A stretch of DNA of 64,000 nt from Pseudoalteromonas carrageenovora IAM 12662 (GTDB taxonomy: Bacteria > Pseudomonadota > Gammaproteobacteria > Enterobacterales > Alteromonadaceae), in the NCBI RefSeq assembly GCF_900239935.1, contig NZ_LT965928.1, forward strand, positions 1,803,254 to 1,867,253. Reading direction: 5' to 3'. Every line of letters starts with the position of its first letter. The stretch's first letter is position 1. The notes below the pieces were generated by a model. The model was not told the DNA's origin, did no database searches, and was given only the letters and a program-made list of their open reading frames with translations. Positions 28,227 to 36,901 of the stretch are shown here, piece by piece. Made by a program: the position numbers and the translations under genes.

Positions 28227-28555
28227 AATAACCATTAACTACCTATAATTTATATTATGTTAAATACAGTAATTTATTATATTAGTAAGATAAAGTGCTT
28301 CATTAATTTAAGTATATAACCCCTATTTTCATCTGTTTTAAACAGATTTAGCTTATATGTGTAATCGCTCTTTAATTATCATTAGTTGCCAGTTTTAAAT
28401 TACAGGTTATATAATTTCATCTCTCTAGTTAACCAATACCTAAGTTAAAAAATGCATAAGGATAAAATTAAACATTATCACTTAATGGTTTTTGCGTTCT
28501 TGGTTTCCCTGGTTAAAAAGCTCTATTTTAGTTAAAGCCTGTAACTACTAGTTTT

Positions 28556-28592
28556 AAAAGCCTTAAATAAATACAGTTCAATTCAAGGCTTA
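28556..28592 (-). terminator. Terminator after the endonuclease gene
   Basis: Arms AAGCCTT (28558-28564) and AAGGCTT (28585-28591) with further A/T pairing. On the minus strand a TTTT run follows. It lies about 20-55 bp after the endonuclease stop. Confidence 0.5.
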
Positions 28593-28612
28593 TGTTTTTA
28601 TAATTTAAGTTT

Positions 28613-29649
28613 CTAGTTACAGCCCAACTCACTTCTTAAACCAAACACTGTTGATTCAATTGCTTGCGAATTGTTGTAGGATAAATTTGGCATAACGTTA
28701 ATACCAGCACGTGATTCAACTTCATCAATACTTACTTCAGTATTACAAAAATTATCGCTGCGGCTTGCTGATTGTTCCATAATAAACGCCGATGCTTTAA
28801 TTGTGCTACCAGATTGCTCCATTTCAATTTTAAAATAACCACTTGGAATTGTATGTACCTCATTAGCTTGCGGTAATTCTGCAAAGTAATATTCGTACAA
28901 CGGCCCGGTTACTACGTATAAATCGTTGCCATTACTAACATGATTTCTCACTGCAGTTTCAAGCCTAACCCATGGTCCCTGGTTTAATGCAGATGATTGC
29001 GGTGTAATATTAGAAAGCAAGTTTGTTAGTTTCCAATCAGCCGTATTACTAAAAGATGCTAATGGGACTTGATGACCTCTATCTGTATTTATTGTTGCGT
29101 ATGCATCGGTATAATCATCGGGTTTAAGGGCGTGCCTGTGATTCGAGATTGAATTTGCAACAGTGTGTTTGGTTTTTAGGCAAGGCAGAGCCTATGTAGT
29201 GTGGTTATTCCCCATAAATTGGCGATAACGCCGCATAAATACCAAACACGCGTTGCCTGGTAAGGTTCTTTCTAGGGGCGATTTACTCTTTGTTACTCGA
29301 TTTTTACTTAGCCCACTAGGTTACAAAACTCGTGCCGCGATTAAATAGCCCCTAGTTCGAACAAATTTAATCCTGAAAGACAGGCACGCCCTTTGTGGGA
29401 ATATAAATCTGGATCAGCTTTCCAACTTCTACTTCTCGATGGTCCACTCATGGTATTGGTAGTTACATGGTATGCAACCCAATCAGCAAACTTTGTATAT
29501 CTATTATTTTTTAAAGTATAAATACTTCGCTCAATTGTATTGCCATTATTTAAGCCCGTTGGGCAACCTTGTAAGCAATTAGCTGCATTTGCACTATGAG
29601 TAAAACATAAACCTGTAAGTACTATTGATGCCTTTATTATTGTCTTCAT
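28613..29649 (-). pseudogene. Secreted DNA/RNA non-specific endonuclease, split by a 266-bp element
   Basis: The N-terminal part (29393-29649) has a signal peptide (to SANAANC) and TKFADWVAYHVTTNTMSGPS, then SRSWKADPDLYSH. The C-terminal part (28613-29126) has KPDDYTDAYATINTDRGHQV, with the catalytic DRGH of the bacterial NucA/EndoG family, NLLSNITPQSSALNQGPW and the rest of the domain. Removing exactly 29127-29392 joins them in one 771-bp frame (256 aa plus stop), giving YSHNKPDDY at the junction. As it stands, the first part continues into the element and stops at 29341, so no catalytic motif is made from the native start. GAGGA precedes the ATG. Confidence 0.9.
29127..29392. mobile_element. 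266-bp miniature element (MITE-like), copy 1, inside the endonuclease gene
   Basis: Non-coding element with perfect 13-bp terminal inverted repeats AGGGCGTGCCTGT, extending imperfectly to about 32 bp (ending near GAATTTG). Its interior is closely similar to, and in the same orientation as, 39696-39961; shared exact blocks include TTTTTACTTAGCCCACTAGG and TTGGTTTTTAGGCAAGGC. Both copies are exactly 266 bp. It carries no transposase, so it would have moved with an enzyme in trans. No convincing target duplication is seen here. Confidence 0.88.
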
Positions 29650-29654
29650 TGTTA

Positions 29655-29676
29655 TATCCTCAATTTAAAGAGGATA
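29655..29676 (-). promoter_or_regulatory. Hairpin over the endonuclease ribosome binding site
   Basis: TATCCTC, an 8-base loop and GAGGATA form a perfect 7-bp stem. On the minus-strand mRNA the 3' arm is the GAGGA Shine-Dalgarno 7 bases before the ATG, so folding would mask it. Confidence 0.45.
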
Positions 29677-30109
29677 AAAATTAACAGCTTCTTATTACAA
29701 TAATATTTAAGTAACTAATTGTTTTTAAATATAAAAGTAAAAATTAGTAAAACGATAATATTGGCCTAGGTTATTGGTATTAATCAAGCACAAGTAAAAA
29801 AATCGTACAAGCGCCCTACCAATCAATTGAGTTTTAATCGCCTTGAGCAGCGCTAGCTTCTGAATACAAAGTTTAAATTATACAGAATTTCATTATGTTA
29901 AATTGACTGCTAATCGATTTCACTAAGGTACTACATCACCAAAAACATACATTTTTTGGCTTAATATTGAGCAAATTTTGATGTCAGATACATTTTAGGT
30001 AGTATTTTTACTGTAAATATAGTGTTTTTAACTCAGTTAAGTATAGAACGCCTAGTCATCTAACAAGGCATAACTGCCTCATTAGATTGCTAATATACAA
30101 CTTTAAGAT
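29677..30109. other. Gene-free stretch
   Basis: About 430 bp, AT-rich, between the endonuclease promoter side and the end of the hydrolase gene. I see no open frame with a ribosome site, no strong hairpin and no repeat. Confidence 0.5.
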
Positions 30110-30934
30110 TTAAAACGTTTTACCCTTTAAAAAGTTACTCATTAAAAGTAATATTTTTTCAGGCTGTTCGTCTAAACACCAATGCCCTGCTTTTTCTACC
30201 CAGATAAGCGATGAGTTTGGAATGGTTTGCTCTAACATGGGTGCGTATTTAGGTTTTTGAAAGTTATCTTCTTCACCCCATAAAATTAGGGTCTCATGCG
30301 GTAAGCTTTTAAGTTCACCTGCGATTGCTTGCGTGTACTCTTTATTTAAACGACGCATATTTGTAAACAATGCAGCTTTACCTTGCTCGTTACTCCATTG
30401 TGCTAAATAAACTTTTTTTAGTTCATCAGTCATTATGCTTTTGTCATATACGCCTTTAGGCATAAAATCCTGTAGTGTATCAACAAATTCATCAACCGTT
30501 GTTTTTTCTTCAACTCCTGGCTCAAGTAACGGCTCAAACTCTGGTATTGGCCATGAGTCAAAACACACACTGTCAATTAAAATTAGTCCGTTCACTTTTT
30601 CAGGGTAATTTACTGCCATTAACTGTGCAATGCCGCCACCAATATCGTGCGCTGCTATATTGGCTTTAGGAATACCAATTGCATCCATAAACTTAATAAG
30701 TATTCTGCACTGCGCATTAATAGATACGTCAGTGTCTTTAGGCATATTTGATTCACCATAATTCAGTAAATCGGGTGCAATAACGTTATGTGACTTAGCA
30801 AGCTCGGGCATAACATTACGCCAAAGTGATTTATTAGTTGGAATTCCGTGTATTAATAATAGCGGTGTGCCTTCTCCCATTTCTTGATAAGCAATTTGGT
30901 GGCCTTCAATGCTAACGTATTGTGTTTTACTCAT
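30110..30934 (-). CDS. Alpha/beta hydrolase, haloalkane/haloacetate dehalogenase-like
   Basis: 274 aa, cytosolic (no signal peptide). Alpha/beta-hydrolase landmarks: oxyanion LLLIHGIPTNKSLWRNV, the nucleophile elbow AAHDIGGG with Asp instead of Ser (about residue 97), a cap domain rich in acidic residues (PEFEPLLEPGVEEKTTV), ILWGEEDNFQKP with the acid region, and AGHWCLDEQPEKI with the catalytic His. An Asp nucleophile is typical of haloalkane and fluoroacetate dehalogenases, which hydrolyse carbon-halogen bonds, whereas Ser marks esterases. Substrate unknown. AAGGAAAA precedes the ATG. It is a single gene with no clear operon partner. Confidence 0.82.
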   Translation of the reverse strand: MSKTQYVSIEGHQIAYQEMGEGTPLLLIHGIPTNKSLWRNVMPELAKSHNVIAPDLLNYGESNMPKDTDVSINAQCRILIKFMDAIGIPKANIAAHDIGGGIAQLMAVNYPEKVNGLILIDSVCFDSWPIPEFEPLLEPGVEEKTTVDEFVDTLQDFMPKGVYDKSIMTDELKKVYLAQWSNEQGKAALFTNMRRLNKEYTQAIAGELKSLPHETLILWGEEDNFQKPKYAPMLEQTIPNSSLIWVEKAGHWCLDEQPEKILLLMSNFLKGKTF

Positions 30935-31030
30935 ACTAATTTTCCTTTTAAATTAAAATTTATGTATGAGTAGTTAAGAGCAATTATCGTCCCACGTTTG
31001 ATTTAAGGCTAAAAATTTTTATGCTAAGTG

Positions 31031-31077
31031 AAATCGCTAAAACAAAAACACCGCTGCGCCCTGCTTTGTAGCGATTT
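31031..31077. repeat. Inverted repeat between hydrolase and Tad-like locus
   Basis: Perfect 9-bp arms AAATCGCTA and TAGCGATTT separated by 29 bases. It could be a distal 3' structure for the leftward Tad-like transcript, ending at 31192, or an operator for the hydrolase gene. Confidence 0.4.
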
Positions 31078-31191
31078 AAAATCGTATTAGTGTATTAAAT
31101 AAGTAAGCTATACATCACTTATAATTCAGCATTACTTTTTTACAATGTGAAATAAAGTGGTAGATGCATGAAATAATTACTGCTTATTTAG

Positions 31192-34047
31192 CTAATCCTG
31201 CGTCTGGATTATTTTTCTAATCTTATTTATTAAAATGTCTTGTTTAACTGGTTTTTCAAGCATGTCATCAAAACCTAACTCAACATACTTGGCACTACTA
31301 TTACTTTGCTCGTCAGAAGTGTGTGCAATTATTTTGGTATGTTTATCGTTGCTATGTTTTTTTATTTTTAACATTGCATCAGTACCAGAAAGTTCTGGCA
31401 TTACTATATCCATTAAAATTATGTCATAGTCATTTTGTGAAACCATTAACATTGCTTCTATTGCACTACTTGCATAATCAACATTTAAGTTTTCATTTTT
31501 GAGCATAGCTCTAATTACCATCTCAACAAGCGGTTCATCATCAACGAGTAACAACGATTTAGACTTAAACTTGTTAGACATAATTGGTTCAACATTATTT
31601 TTTATTGGAGTTATATCACTTACTTCATTAATACTCGTTACGTTAACCAATAACGATAAACAAATACTGGTTGTTTTACCCCTTTCGTTAAAACTGATAG
31701 CCTTTCCTCCAAGCATTTTAAATATTGATATAAAAAATTTAATATCAAGTGTGGCATCTATATCATCATTAAAGTTTATTGCTGACTGCTGCGATATTAA
31801 CTTTAATTGCGCTAAAAAATTATTGCTCGTTGTTAAGTTGCTAATTGAAAAGTTTAGATTTAAATAACTTCTTTGATCTTCTTTTACAATATCACTATCA
31901 ATAGTAAGTTGTGACTTGTAACTACTTTCTAATAGCTCTGTTGATAGCTGAATAACCAACTGAGAAATTAGCTTTTCATCACTTATTACGGCAACTGCTT
32001 TTTCACTGCTGTTGGCAATCACGTTTTTAATATTTGAATCTTTATTCAAAATAGACGCGCTATTACTTAGCATTTTATTTAAGTTAATTTTATTAGCTTT
32101 TAATTTCAGTTTTCCTGTTTTTGACTTATTAACATTAACGAGTTGTTGAATAACACATTCTAGTTGTTCGCTAGCAGTATTTATATTTCCAATATGACCT
32201 TTGAAGTCTGATGCACTCATTGGTTTTTGGGCAATTTCTATAATAGATTTTAAAGAACTCAAAGGCGCTTTTAGTTGCTGACTCAAGCGAGTTACAAATT
32301 TTTCTTTTAATTGATTAGACTGTTTTGATTTTTCTAATACGTCGGCAAGTAAAAGCTCTTTTTGATGAGCTGATGTTTCATCCCTGAAGTAACAAACAAA
32401 GCCACCAAAATCCGTATGCCTTTGCACTACAGTTATCCATCGGCCATCGGTAAAGCCAATATCAATCAGCTGGTTGTGATCATTTTCTAATTTATTATGC
32501 TCTTTATAATGGTTAATAATATTGTGTTGCTGCGCAATACTTATTAACTGACTATACGAAAGCTGATTATTTTGTTTATTAACCTGGGAAAATAACTTAT
32601 TAAATACATCATTTGTAATAACTGGGAACTCATGACTATTAAAAATAGCAAAGCCATGAGGAAGCGCATCTAAAGAACTTGAAAATAGCTTTTCTCTATT
32701 TAAAATTAATTGGTTTTTATCTTTAATTTCATTATGTAAACGTCTAGGTAAGCGTAAAAAATAGTAAACAAATGCAAATACAGCTAAAGCAATTAGTCCT
32801 AATCTAAATAGACTATATTTAGTGATTGTAGGCGTTAATATTTTATTAATTGGCTGTACATGTAAACGCCAAGTTGGAGGGAAACGGCTACTAACAGCGC
32901 TAATACTATTTGTAATAACACGAGAATTTACTTCCCCTTGCTTACTAAGTGTAAATTGTGGCGTAACTATAAATATATTGTAGTTTTGGGTGTTGAGTTT
33001 TCCTATTATAGCTTTTAAAAACTTACTTAAATCAAATGCAGTAAGAGTATAAATGGAGTTATTTTTTAGTTTAATTTCAGATATTAAAAAAGCAGTATCA
33101 GCAACTGTAAACACTTCTACTGACTTTTTGTTTGCTCTTAAATCAAATTTAGTTAACCAGCCTTTAAAACCATAAGCCGCTAAATCAAAGTTATTTTTAG
33201 ACCAAAGCGCTAATTGGTTATATTGATAATCAAATACTACATACCCTTTATAGTTCAAATTTTCGGATGCTTGATTTTGTACTAAATTATTAAGCTGCTC
33301 TTTTGTATACTCTTTTTGGCTTTGAATAAACCCAGCTACCACTAAGTCTTTTTGTGAAATATATAACCCTTGATTATCAAAGCGTTCTAATGCATTAAAC
33401 AGGGTTTTTCTAAGCTCCTGAGTTTTTAAATTATAGTTACTTTTCAGCTCTTTTTTCTCGATTGTATAAAGTAATAAAGCAGTAAAAGCACACAGTACTA
33501 AAGCAATTAAAAAGGCGACAGGAGCTAAACTAAATACATGAATATATTTAGTCTCTTTATTAGATTTTTCGCTTGATTTTTTATTAATTGAATTAGCTGG
33601 GTCATTGTCTCTATTTAATTGTGTTTGTAGTAGCTGAGCAAATGATATGAACTGATCTTTTTGCGAGCCTATTAGTGTTTTAGGCGCTAAATCGGCCATA
33701 ACTAATAGGCCAATAACAGTATTGTTATTACTGTATATAGGATACTGAGCATAAAAACGAATACGATGTTCAGTGTTGCTAGATACACTTTCAAAAAATG
33801 TATCTTCAAATATATATAACTTTTCTTCTTTACAACGCTGTTGATATTTTAAAAGCTCTTCTCTTATATTGGCATCGTCATTTGTAATTATATGTTCAGA
33901 GTACACTTCTCTAAAGTCTATATACTTAACAATAGGCACATCATAAAATTGCTTTAATAACGATAAAGTTTCTTTTACATCATGGCTTATTTCTTTTCTT
34001 CCACTGCATATTTCATTGGGTAAAGTAAATATATTAGATGCGTTCAT
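31192..34047 (-). CDS. Membrane hybrid sensor protein: degenerate histidine kinase core with intact receiver domain
   Basis: 951 aa, starting at ATG 34047 (AGGAGA upstream, ATGA overlap with the preceding gene); the longer frame from 34080 is unlikely. Order: a GAF-like N-terminal region (about 15-150), TM1 (about 175-200), an extracytoplasmic sensor part, TM2 (about 408-430), a PAS-like domain, a HisKA-like helix, an ATPase-like region and a receiver. The HisKA motif reads RLSQQLKAPLSSL, with Gln590 at the phosphoacceptor His, and no recognisable N or DxGxG boxes follow. The receiver (LLLVDDEP, Asp880 in LMDIVMP, EKPV) looks functional. It is probably a signalling output or scaffold that receives phosphate from another kinase and controls the pilus locus it terminates. 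Confidence 0.85.
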   Translation of the reverse strand: MNASNIFTLPNEICSGRKEISHDVKETLSLLKQFYDVPIVKYIDFREVYSEHIITNDDANIREELLKYQQRCKEEKLYIFEDTFFESVSSNTEHRIRFYAQYPIYSNNNTVIGLLVMADLAPKTLIGSQKDQFISFAQLLQTQLNRDNDPANSINKKSSEKSNKETKYIHVFSLAPVAFLIALVLCAFTALLLYTIEKKELKSNYNLKTQELRKTLFNALERFDNQGLYISQKDLVVAGFIQSQKEYTKEQLNNLVQNQASENLNYKGYVVFDYQYNQLALWSKNNFDLAAYGFKGWLTKFDLRANKKSVEVFTVADTAFLISEIKLKNNSIYTLTAFDLSKFLKAIIGKLNTQNYNIFIVTPQFTLSKQGEVNSRVITNSISAVSSRFPPTWRLHVQPINKILTPTITKYSLFRLGLIALAVFAFVYYFLRLPRRLHNEIKDKNQLILNREKLFSSSLDALPHGFAIFNSHEFPVITNDVFNKLFSQVNKQNNQLSYSQLISIAQQHNIINHYKEHNKLENDHNQLIDIGFTDGRWITVVQRHTDFGGFVCYFRDETSAHQKELLLADVLEKSKQSNQLKEKFVTRLSQQLKAPLSSLKSIIEIAQKPMSASDFKGHIGNINTASEQLECVIQQLVNVNKSKTGKLKLKANKINLNKMLSNSASILNKDSNIKNVIANSSEKAVAVISDEKLISQLVIQLSTELLESSYKSQLTIDSDIVKEDQRSYLNLNFSISNLTTSNNFLAQLKLISQQSAINFNDDIDATLDIKFFISIFKMLGGKAISFNERGKTTSICLSLLVNVTSINEVSDITPIKNNVEPIMSNKFKSKSLLLVDDEPLVEMVIRAMLKNENLNVDYASSAIEAMLMVSQNDYDIILMDIVMPELSGTDAMLKIKKHSNDKHTKIIAHTSDEQSNSSAKYVELGFDDMLEKPVKQDILINKIRKIIQTQD

Positions 34048-35204
34048 TTGCGTTCTCCTGTTGGTGGAGTATGTATCCATGTAGTGCTATTTTGTCCGCT
34101 GTGGGCCGGTAATTTAACTCTAAATGGAGGTGCTAAACTGCTAAGTGCGGGCTCACCAGTAGTCACATTAATAACTTGCTCAGCACTAACAAGGTTTATC
34201 GAGGTTTGGCAATAAGTTACGCCAGGCTCAATACCTATAAGACTTAATGTTTCTGTAATAAGTAAATTATTAATTAAATCTATTCCGGCTAATTCAAAAG
34301 TGGTTTTTAAAATAGTAAACACTAATGTTTCTACTATGTTTTCATCATCTTCTAAGCGAGTTCCCTCTGGGCAGCAAATAGTCCCCAGCTCTACATCTAC
34401 ATTGGCACTTAGCCCTACTAAAGAGAGTGCATTTAACGCCGTATTTAAAAGCGGCTCTACTTGCGGCAAATATAAATCTAAAATATCACCTTGAGATTCG
34501 TATCCGCTTTGACAGCTATCGCATGATTGCGACAAACTCTGATCGCTCACCCCAAGTAGCGGGTTCCCCAAAGCAGTTACGCCTACCAAACAGCTACTAT
34601 CGGCAGGTTGTTTATCAATTTCAAAGCTTTCACACGGTGAGCCAGTCACGACTTTTTGTGACACGTAACGCGATAAAATTTGTCCGCTATTTGCAGGGCA
34701 CGCCTGTGCTGTGCTTCTTAATAGTTGGCCAATAACAGAATTACCAAACTGCCCTATTGCATAATTTGGCCCCTGCTGAAGCGCATTTATATAGCTTACA
34801 TTGCCTGTGTTATTTATATTGCTTATACCTTGGCTATCACTTGCTTCATCGCTCAAGCCTTTTAAACATGGGTTGCCTTGGCAATTAGGAGCATCGTAAT
34901 AAACGGCCTCACGTGAGGTAAATCTATCATCGCGAATACCTATTAATGCACGGTAAGTTGCATTTACTTGGCGATCCGTATAAAAAATAAGAGGTGCTTG
35001 GTGCTCGTCAAAGCTAACCGCAATACCTAGCGGTTTATTGTTAGCGTCAATAACTGTAATTTGATTATCTACCTTAGTTTGATGACGCTTAATTAAGGCG
35101 TCTCTTACTAAAACAACACCACCAATTGAGCCAATAATTAAAATAGTAATTATCAGTATTAGTTCAATCGTTAAAATGTAGCCTTGTTGGTAATGTTTTT
35201 TCAT
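34044..35204 (-). CDS. Large pilin-like / TadG-like protein of the Tad-like locus
   Basis: 386 aa. The N-terminus MKKHYQQGYILTIELILIITILIIGSIGG is arranged as a prepilin: a short basic leader, Gly, then a hydrophobic helix with Glu at +6. This is the same G-[FY]-[IV]-L-T-x-E-L pattern as the small pilin at 39031. The long Cys-containing periplasmic part (NCQGNPCLKGL, CDSCQSGYES, GTICCPEGT) suggests disulfides. It fills the place of TadE/F/G minor pseudopilins downstream of tadC, and could be a minor or tip pilin. It ends in an ATGA overlap with the hybrid sensor gene and starts 10 bp after tadC. Family assignment is by position and leader only. Confidence 0.65.
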   Translation of the reverse strand: MKKHYQQGYILTIELILIITILIIGSIGGVVLVRDALIKRHQTKVDNQITVIDANNKPLGIAVSFDEHQAPLIFYTDRQVNATYRALIGIRDDRFTSREAVYYDAPNCQGNPCLKGLSDEASDSQGISNINNTGNVSYINALQQGPNYAIGQFGNSVIGQLLRSTAQACPANSGQILSRYVSQKVVTGSPCESFEIDKQPADSSCLVGVTALGNPLLGVSDQSLSQSCDSCQSGYESQGDILDLYLPQVEPLLNTALNALSLVGLSANVDVELGTICCPEGTRLEDDENIVETLVFTILKTTFELAGIDLINNLLITETLSLIGIEPGVTYCQTSINLVSAEQVINVTTGEPALSSLAPPFRVKLPAHSGQNSTTWIHTPPTGERK

Positions 35205-35213
35205 ATCAGGCTC

Positions 35214-36029
35214 CTATAGCACTTCAACAAGCATTTTAAGTACATTCATTACCTGCAGTGCGGCAGGGAAAAACACCAAAACCAAAAACATCGGAAAACA
35301 GATTAGTAATATTGGAAACGTGGTGTGCATGGCTTTTTTGTTTACCTTTTTGGCAAGCAAAATATTCTTTTTTAACGCAAGTCCATCAAGTTGAGCTTGA
35401 ACTGCATCAATTAATGGCGTGCCTAGCTTCGAGCCTATTAGCATTAGATTGGCTAATTTTTTTATGCCCATAACCCCCGTACGCTCAAAGAGTGAGTTAA
35501 ATGCAAATTCACGGTCTTTGCCTGCACTTAGTTCAAACAAAAAGAGCTTAAGCTCTTTGTATAAAGGATGCTTTTTGCTTAAGCCATGATCAACAGCCAA
35601 TGCAAACGAACGCTCTAGAGAAAAGCCAGCGCGCATATATACCAAAAGTACTCTTAAAAAAAACTCTAAACTATTGTTGATTAGCGTTTTTCGCTGATTT
35701 TTACGTATCAAAAACCAGCCTTCGGGTGCAAAAAAACAGATGAAACACAACATTAAAGTAATGGTTGAACTTAACTGATACTCGCTTAACTCTATTAAAG
35801 TAAATGCGCTAAAAGTGGCCGCTACTTTGAAACAATATAAGCTCAATAATATTTTATTAATTTGTATACCGGCTTGCCTTAGCTGGTGTTTAGAAATAAC
35901 AATGAGCGGATACCAATTAGTATTTCTAGTATCGCTTTTATCTAACTCAACCTTTAAAGATTGTCTGTGTATATGGATAAATGACCCCATACTTACCAGT
36001 AAACCTACAAGTAAAAGTATATCAATCAT
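35214..36029 (-). CDS. tadC: Type II secretion F-family inner-membrane protein, TadC-like
   Basis: 271 aa. Inner-membrane platform protein of the Tad pilus machine. It has N-terminal TM segments (ILLLVGLLVSMGSFIHI and further ones), then the cytosolic T2SSF helical domain with LEFFLRVLLVYMRAGFSLER and LANLMLIGSKLGTPLIDAVQ, and C-terminal TMs (TFPILLICFPMFLVLVFF). The ATG overlaps the tadB stop as ATGA, and tadB precedes it, which is the standard tadA-tadB-tadC order. Confidence 0.88.
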   Translation of the reverse strand: MIDILLLVGLLVSMGSFIHIHRQSLKVELDKSDTRNTNWYPLIVISKHQLRQAGIQINKILLSLYCFKVAATFSAFTLIELSEYQLSSTITLMLCFICFFAPEGWFLIRKNQRKTLINNSLEFFLRVLLVYMRAGFSLERSFALAVDHGLSKKHPLYKELKLFLFELSAGKDREFAFNSLFERTGVMGIKKLANLMLIGSKLGTPLIDAVQAQLDGLALKKNILLAKKVNKKAMHTTFPILLICFPMFLVLVFFPAALQVMNVLKMLVEVL

Positions 36030-36901
36030 AATGTTATCCTTAAGCTAAGACGTAGCCATAAAAAACCAAATAGCTGGCAAAGCAATGCAACTGTTAAATA
36101 TGCAATACCGTTGGGGTCGTTTAATAAAGGTTCAAACCAGGTAGGATCGGTATAATTGAATAGAGGCACTAACGCATAAGGTAATACACCACTAAACACA
36201 GCCGCATATTTAGTACCTGAGAGCTTGGCTTTTAATTGTTGGCGATCAAGTGTTCTTAGCGCCATCATATTGCAAACACTTTTAAGCATATCGGTTAAGT
36301 CGCACTGACTTTGTGTATGCGTGATAATGCTATGAGCAAATAATCTTACTGTTTCACAATTGTATCTTTGAATTAATGGTGCGAACGATGTTTCGGCATC
36401 ACTACCCATACTCATTCTTTGCAGTAATAGTGAACTTTGTAATTTTAGATATGGATCTGCGTGTTTGTCTGAAAACTTCATTGATTGTTGAAGTGATAAA
36501 CCTGTACTCAAGCATGACTGTACAGTTTCGATATACTCTAAAAAATGATGTTCAAACTTGGCTAACCTATAATGGGCTAAATCAATAACAACAATAAAGC
36601 AGGTTACAAATACAACTATTGCAATAATAAATGCACTGGTTAAGGCCTCAGGGTAATAAAGCTTTACTAAAAACCACGCACTACTTGAGAGTGAACTTGC
36701 CATACTAATAAATACAAAATTACTTATATTTAAACCAAGCACTCTTAGTGACAAGGTTAAAACATCTTTTTCTTCTAAAATATCGAGCTTTTGTACAGCT
36801 TCATTGCTTTTGTTTTTAACATATAAGGTAATAAGTACACTACTTGCTAAGGTAAATGTAATAATGGCTGCAACGGCGAGTAAGTAATCTAACTTAGTCA
36901 T
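36026..36901 (-). CDS. tadB: Type II secretion F-family inner-membrane protein, TadB-like
   Basis: 291 aa from ATG 36901 (GGAGG upstream); the open frame continues 53 codons further into tadA but without justification. Layout: TM1 (DYLLAVAAIITFTLASSVLI), central TMs (AFIIAIVVFVTCFIVVI), then the T2SSF domain with FLEYIETVQSCLSTGLSLQQ and a conserved helix ending LRTLDRQQLKAKLSG, and C-terminal TMs. It overlaps tadA by 8 bp and tadC by 4 bp, indicating tight translational coupling. Confidence 0.88.
   Translation of the reverse strand: MTKLDYLLAVAAIITFTLASSVLITLYVKNKSNEAVQKLDILEEKDVLTLSLRVLGLNISNFVFISMASSLSSSAWFLVKLYYPEALTSAFIIAIVVFVTCFIVVIDLAHYRLAKFEHHFLEYIETVQSCLSTGLSLQQSMKFSDKHADPYLKLQSSLLLQRMSMGSDAETSFAPLIQRYNCETVRLFAHSIITHTQSQCDLTDMLKSVCNMMALRTLDRQQLKAKLSGTKYAAVFSGVLPYALVPLFNYTDPTWFEPLLNDPNGIAYLTVALLCQLFGFLWLRLSLRITL

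Larger units (their letters stand above)
27966..28555. other. AT-rich gene-free stretch with hairpins
   Basis: Nearly 600 bp without a gene I can support. It includes a 36-bp inverted repeat (28038-28073) with 10-bp perfect arms CACTAAGTCC/GGACTTAGTG and inner ATAC/GTAT pairing. It also has a 13-bp direct repeat TCTAGTATTGGAC (28055-28067 and 28183-28195) and a terminator-like hairpin at 28200-28226. The pattern of repeat, hairpin and terminator may mark a small RNA or the relic of an excised cassette. Confidence 0.4.

Noticed and set aside
28613..29020. An independent 135-aa gene
   Set aside because: Its TTG start is internal; the same frame extends upstream through the DRGH motif to the element border, showing it is the C-terminal half of the split endonuclease.
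29341..29649. A small secreted 102-aa protein
   Set aside because: It is the N-terminal part of the split endonuclease reading into the 266-bp element; the last ~16 residues come from the element.
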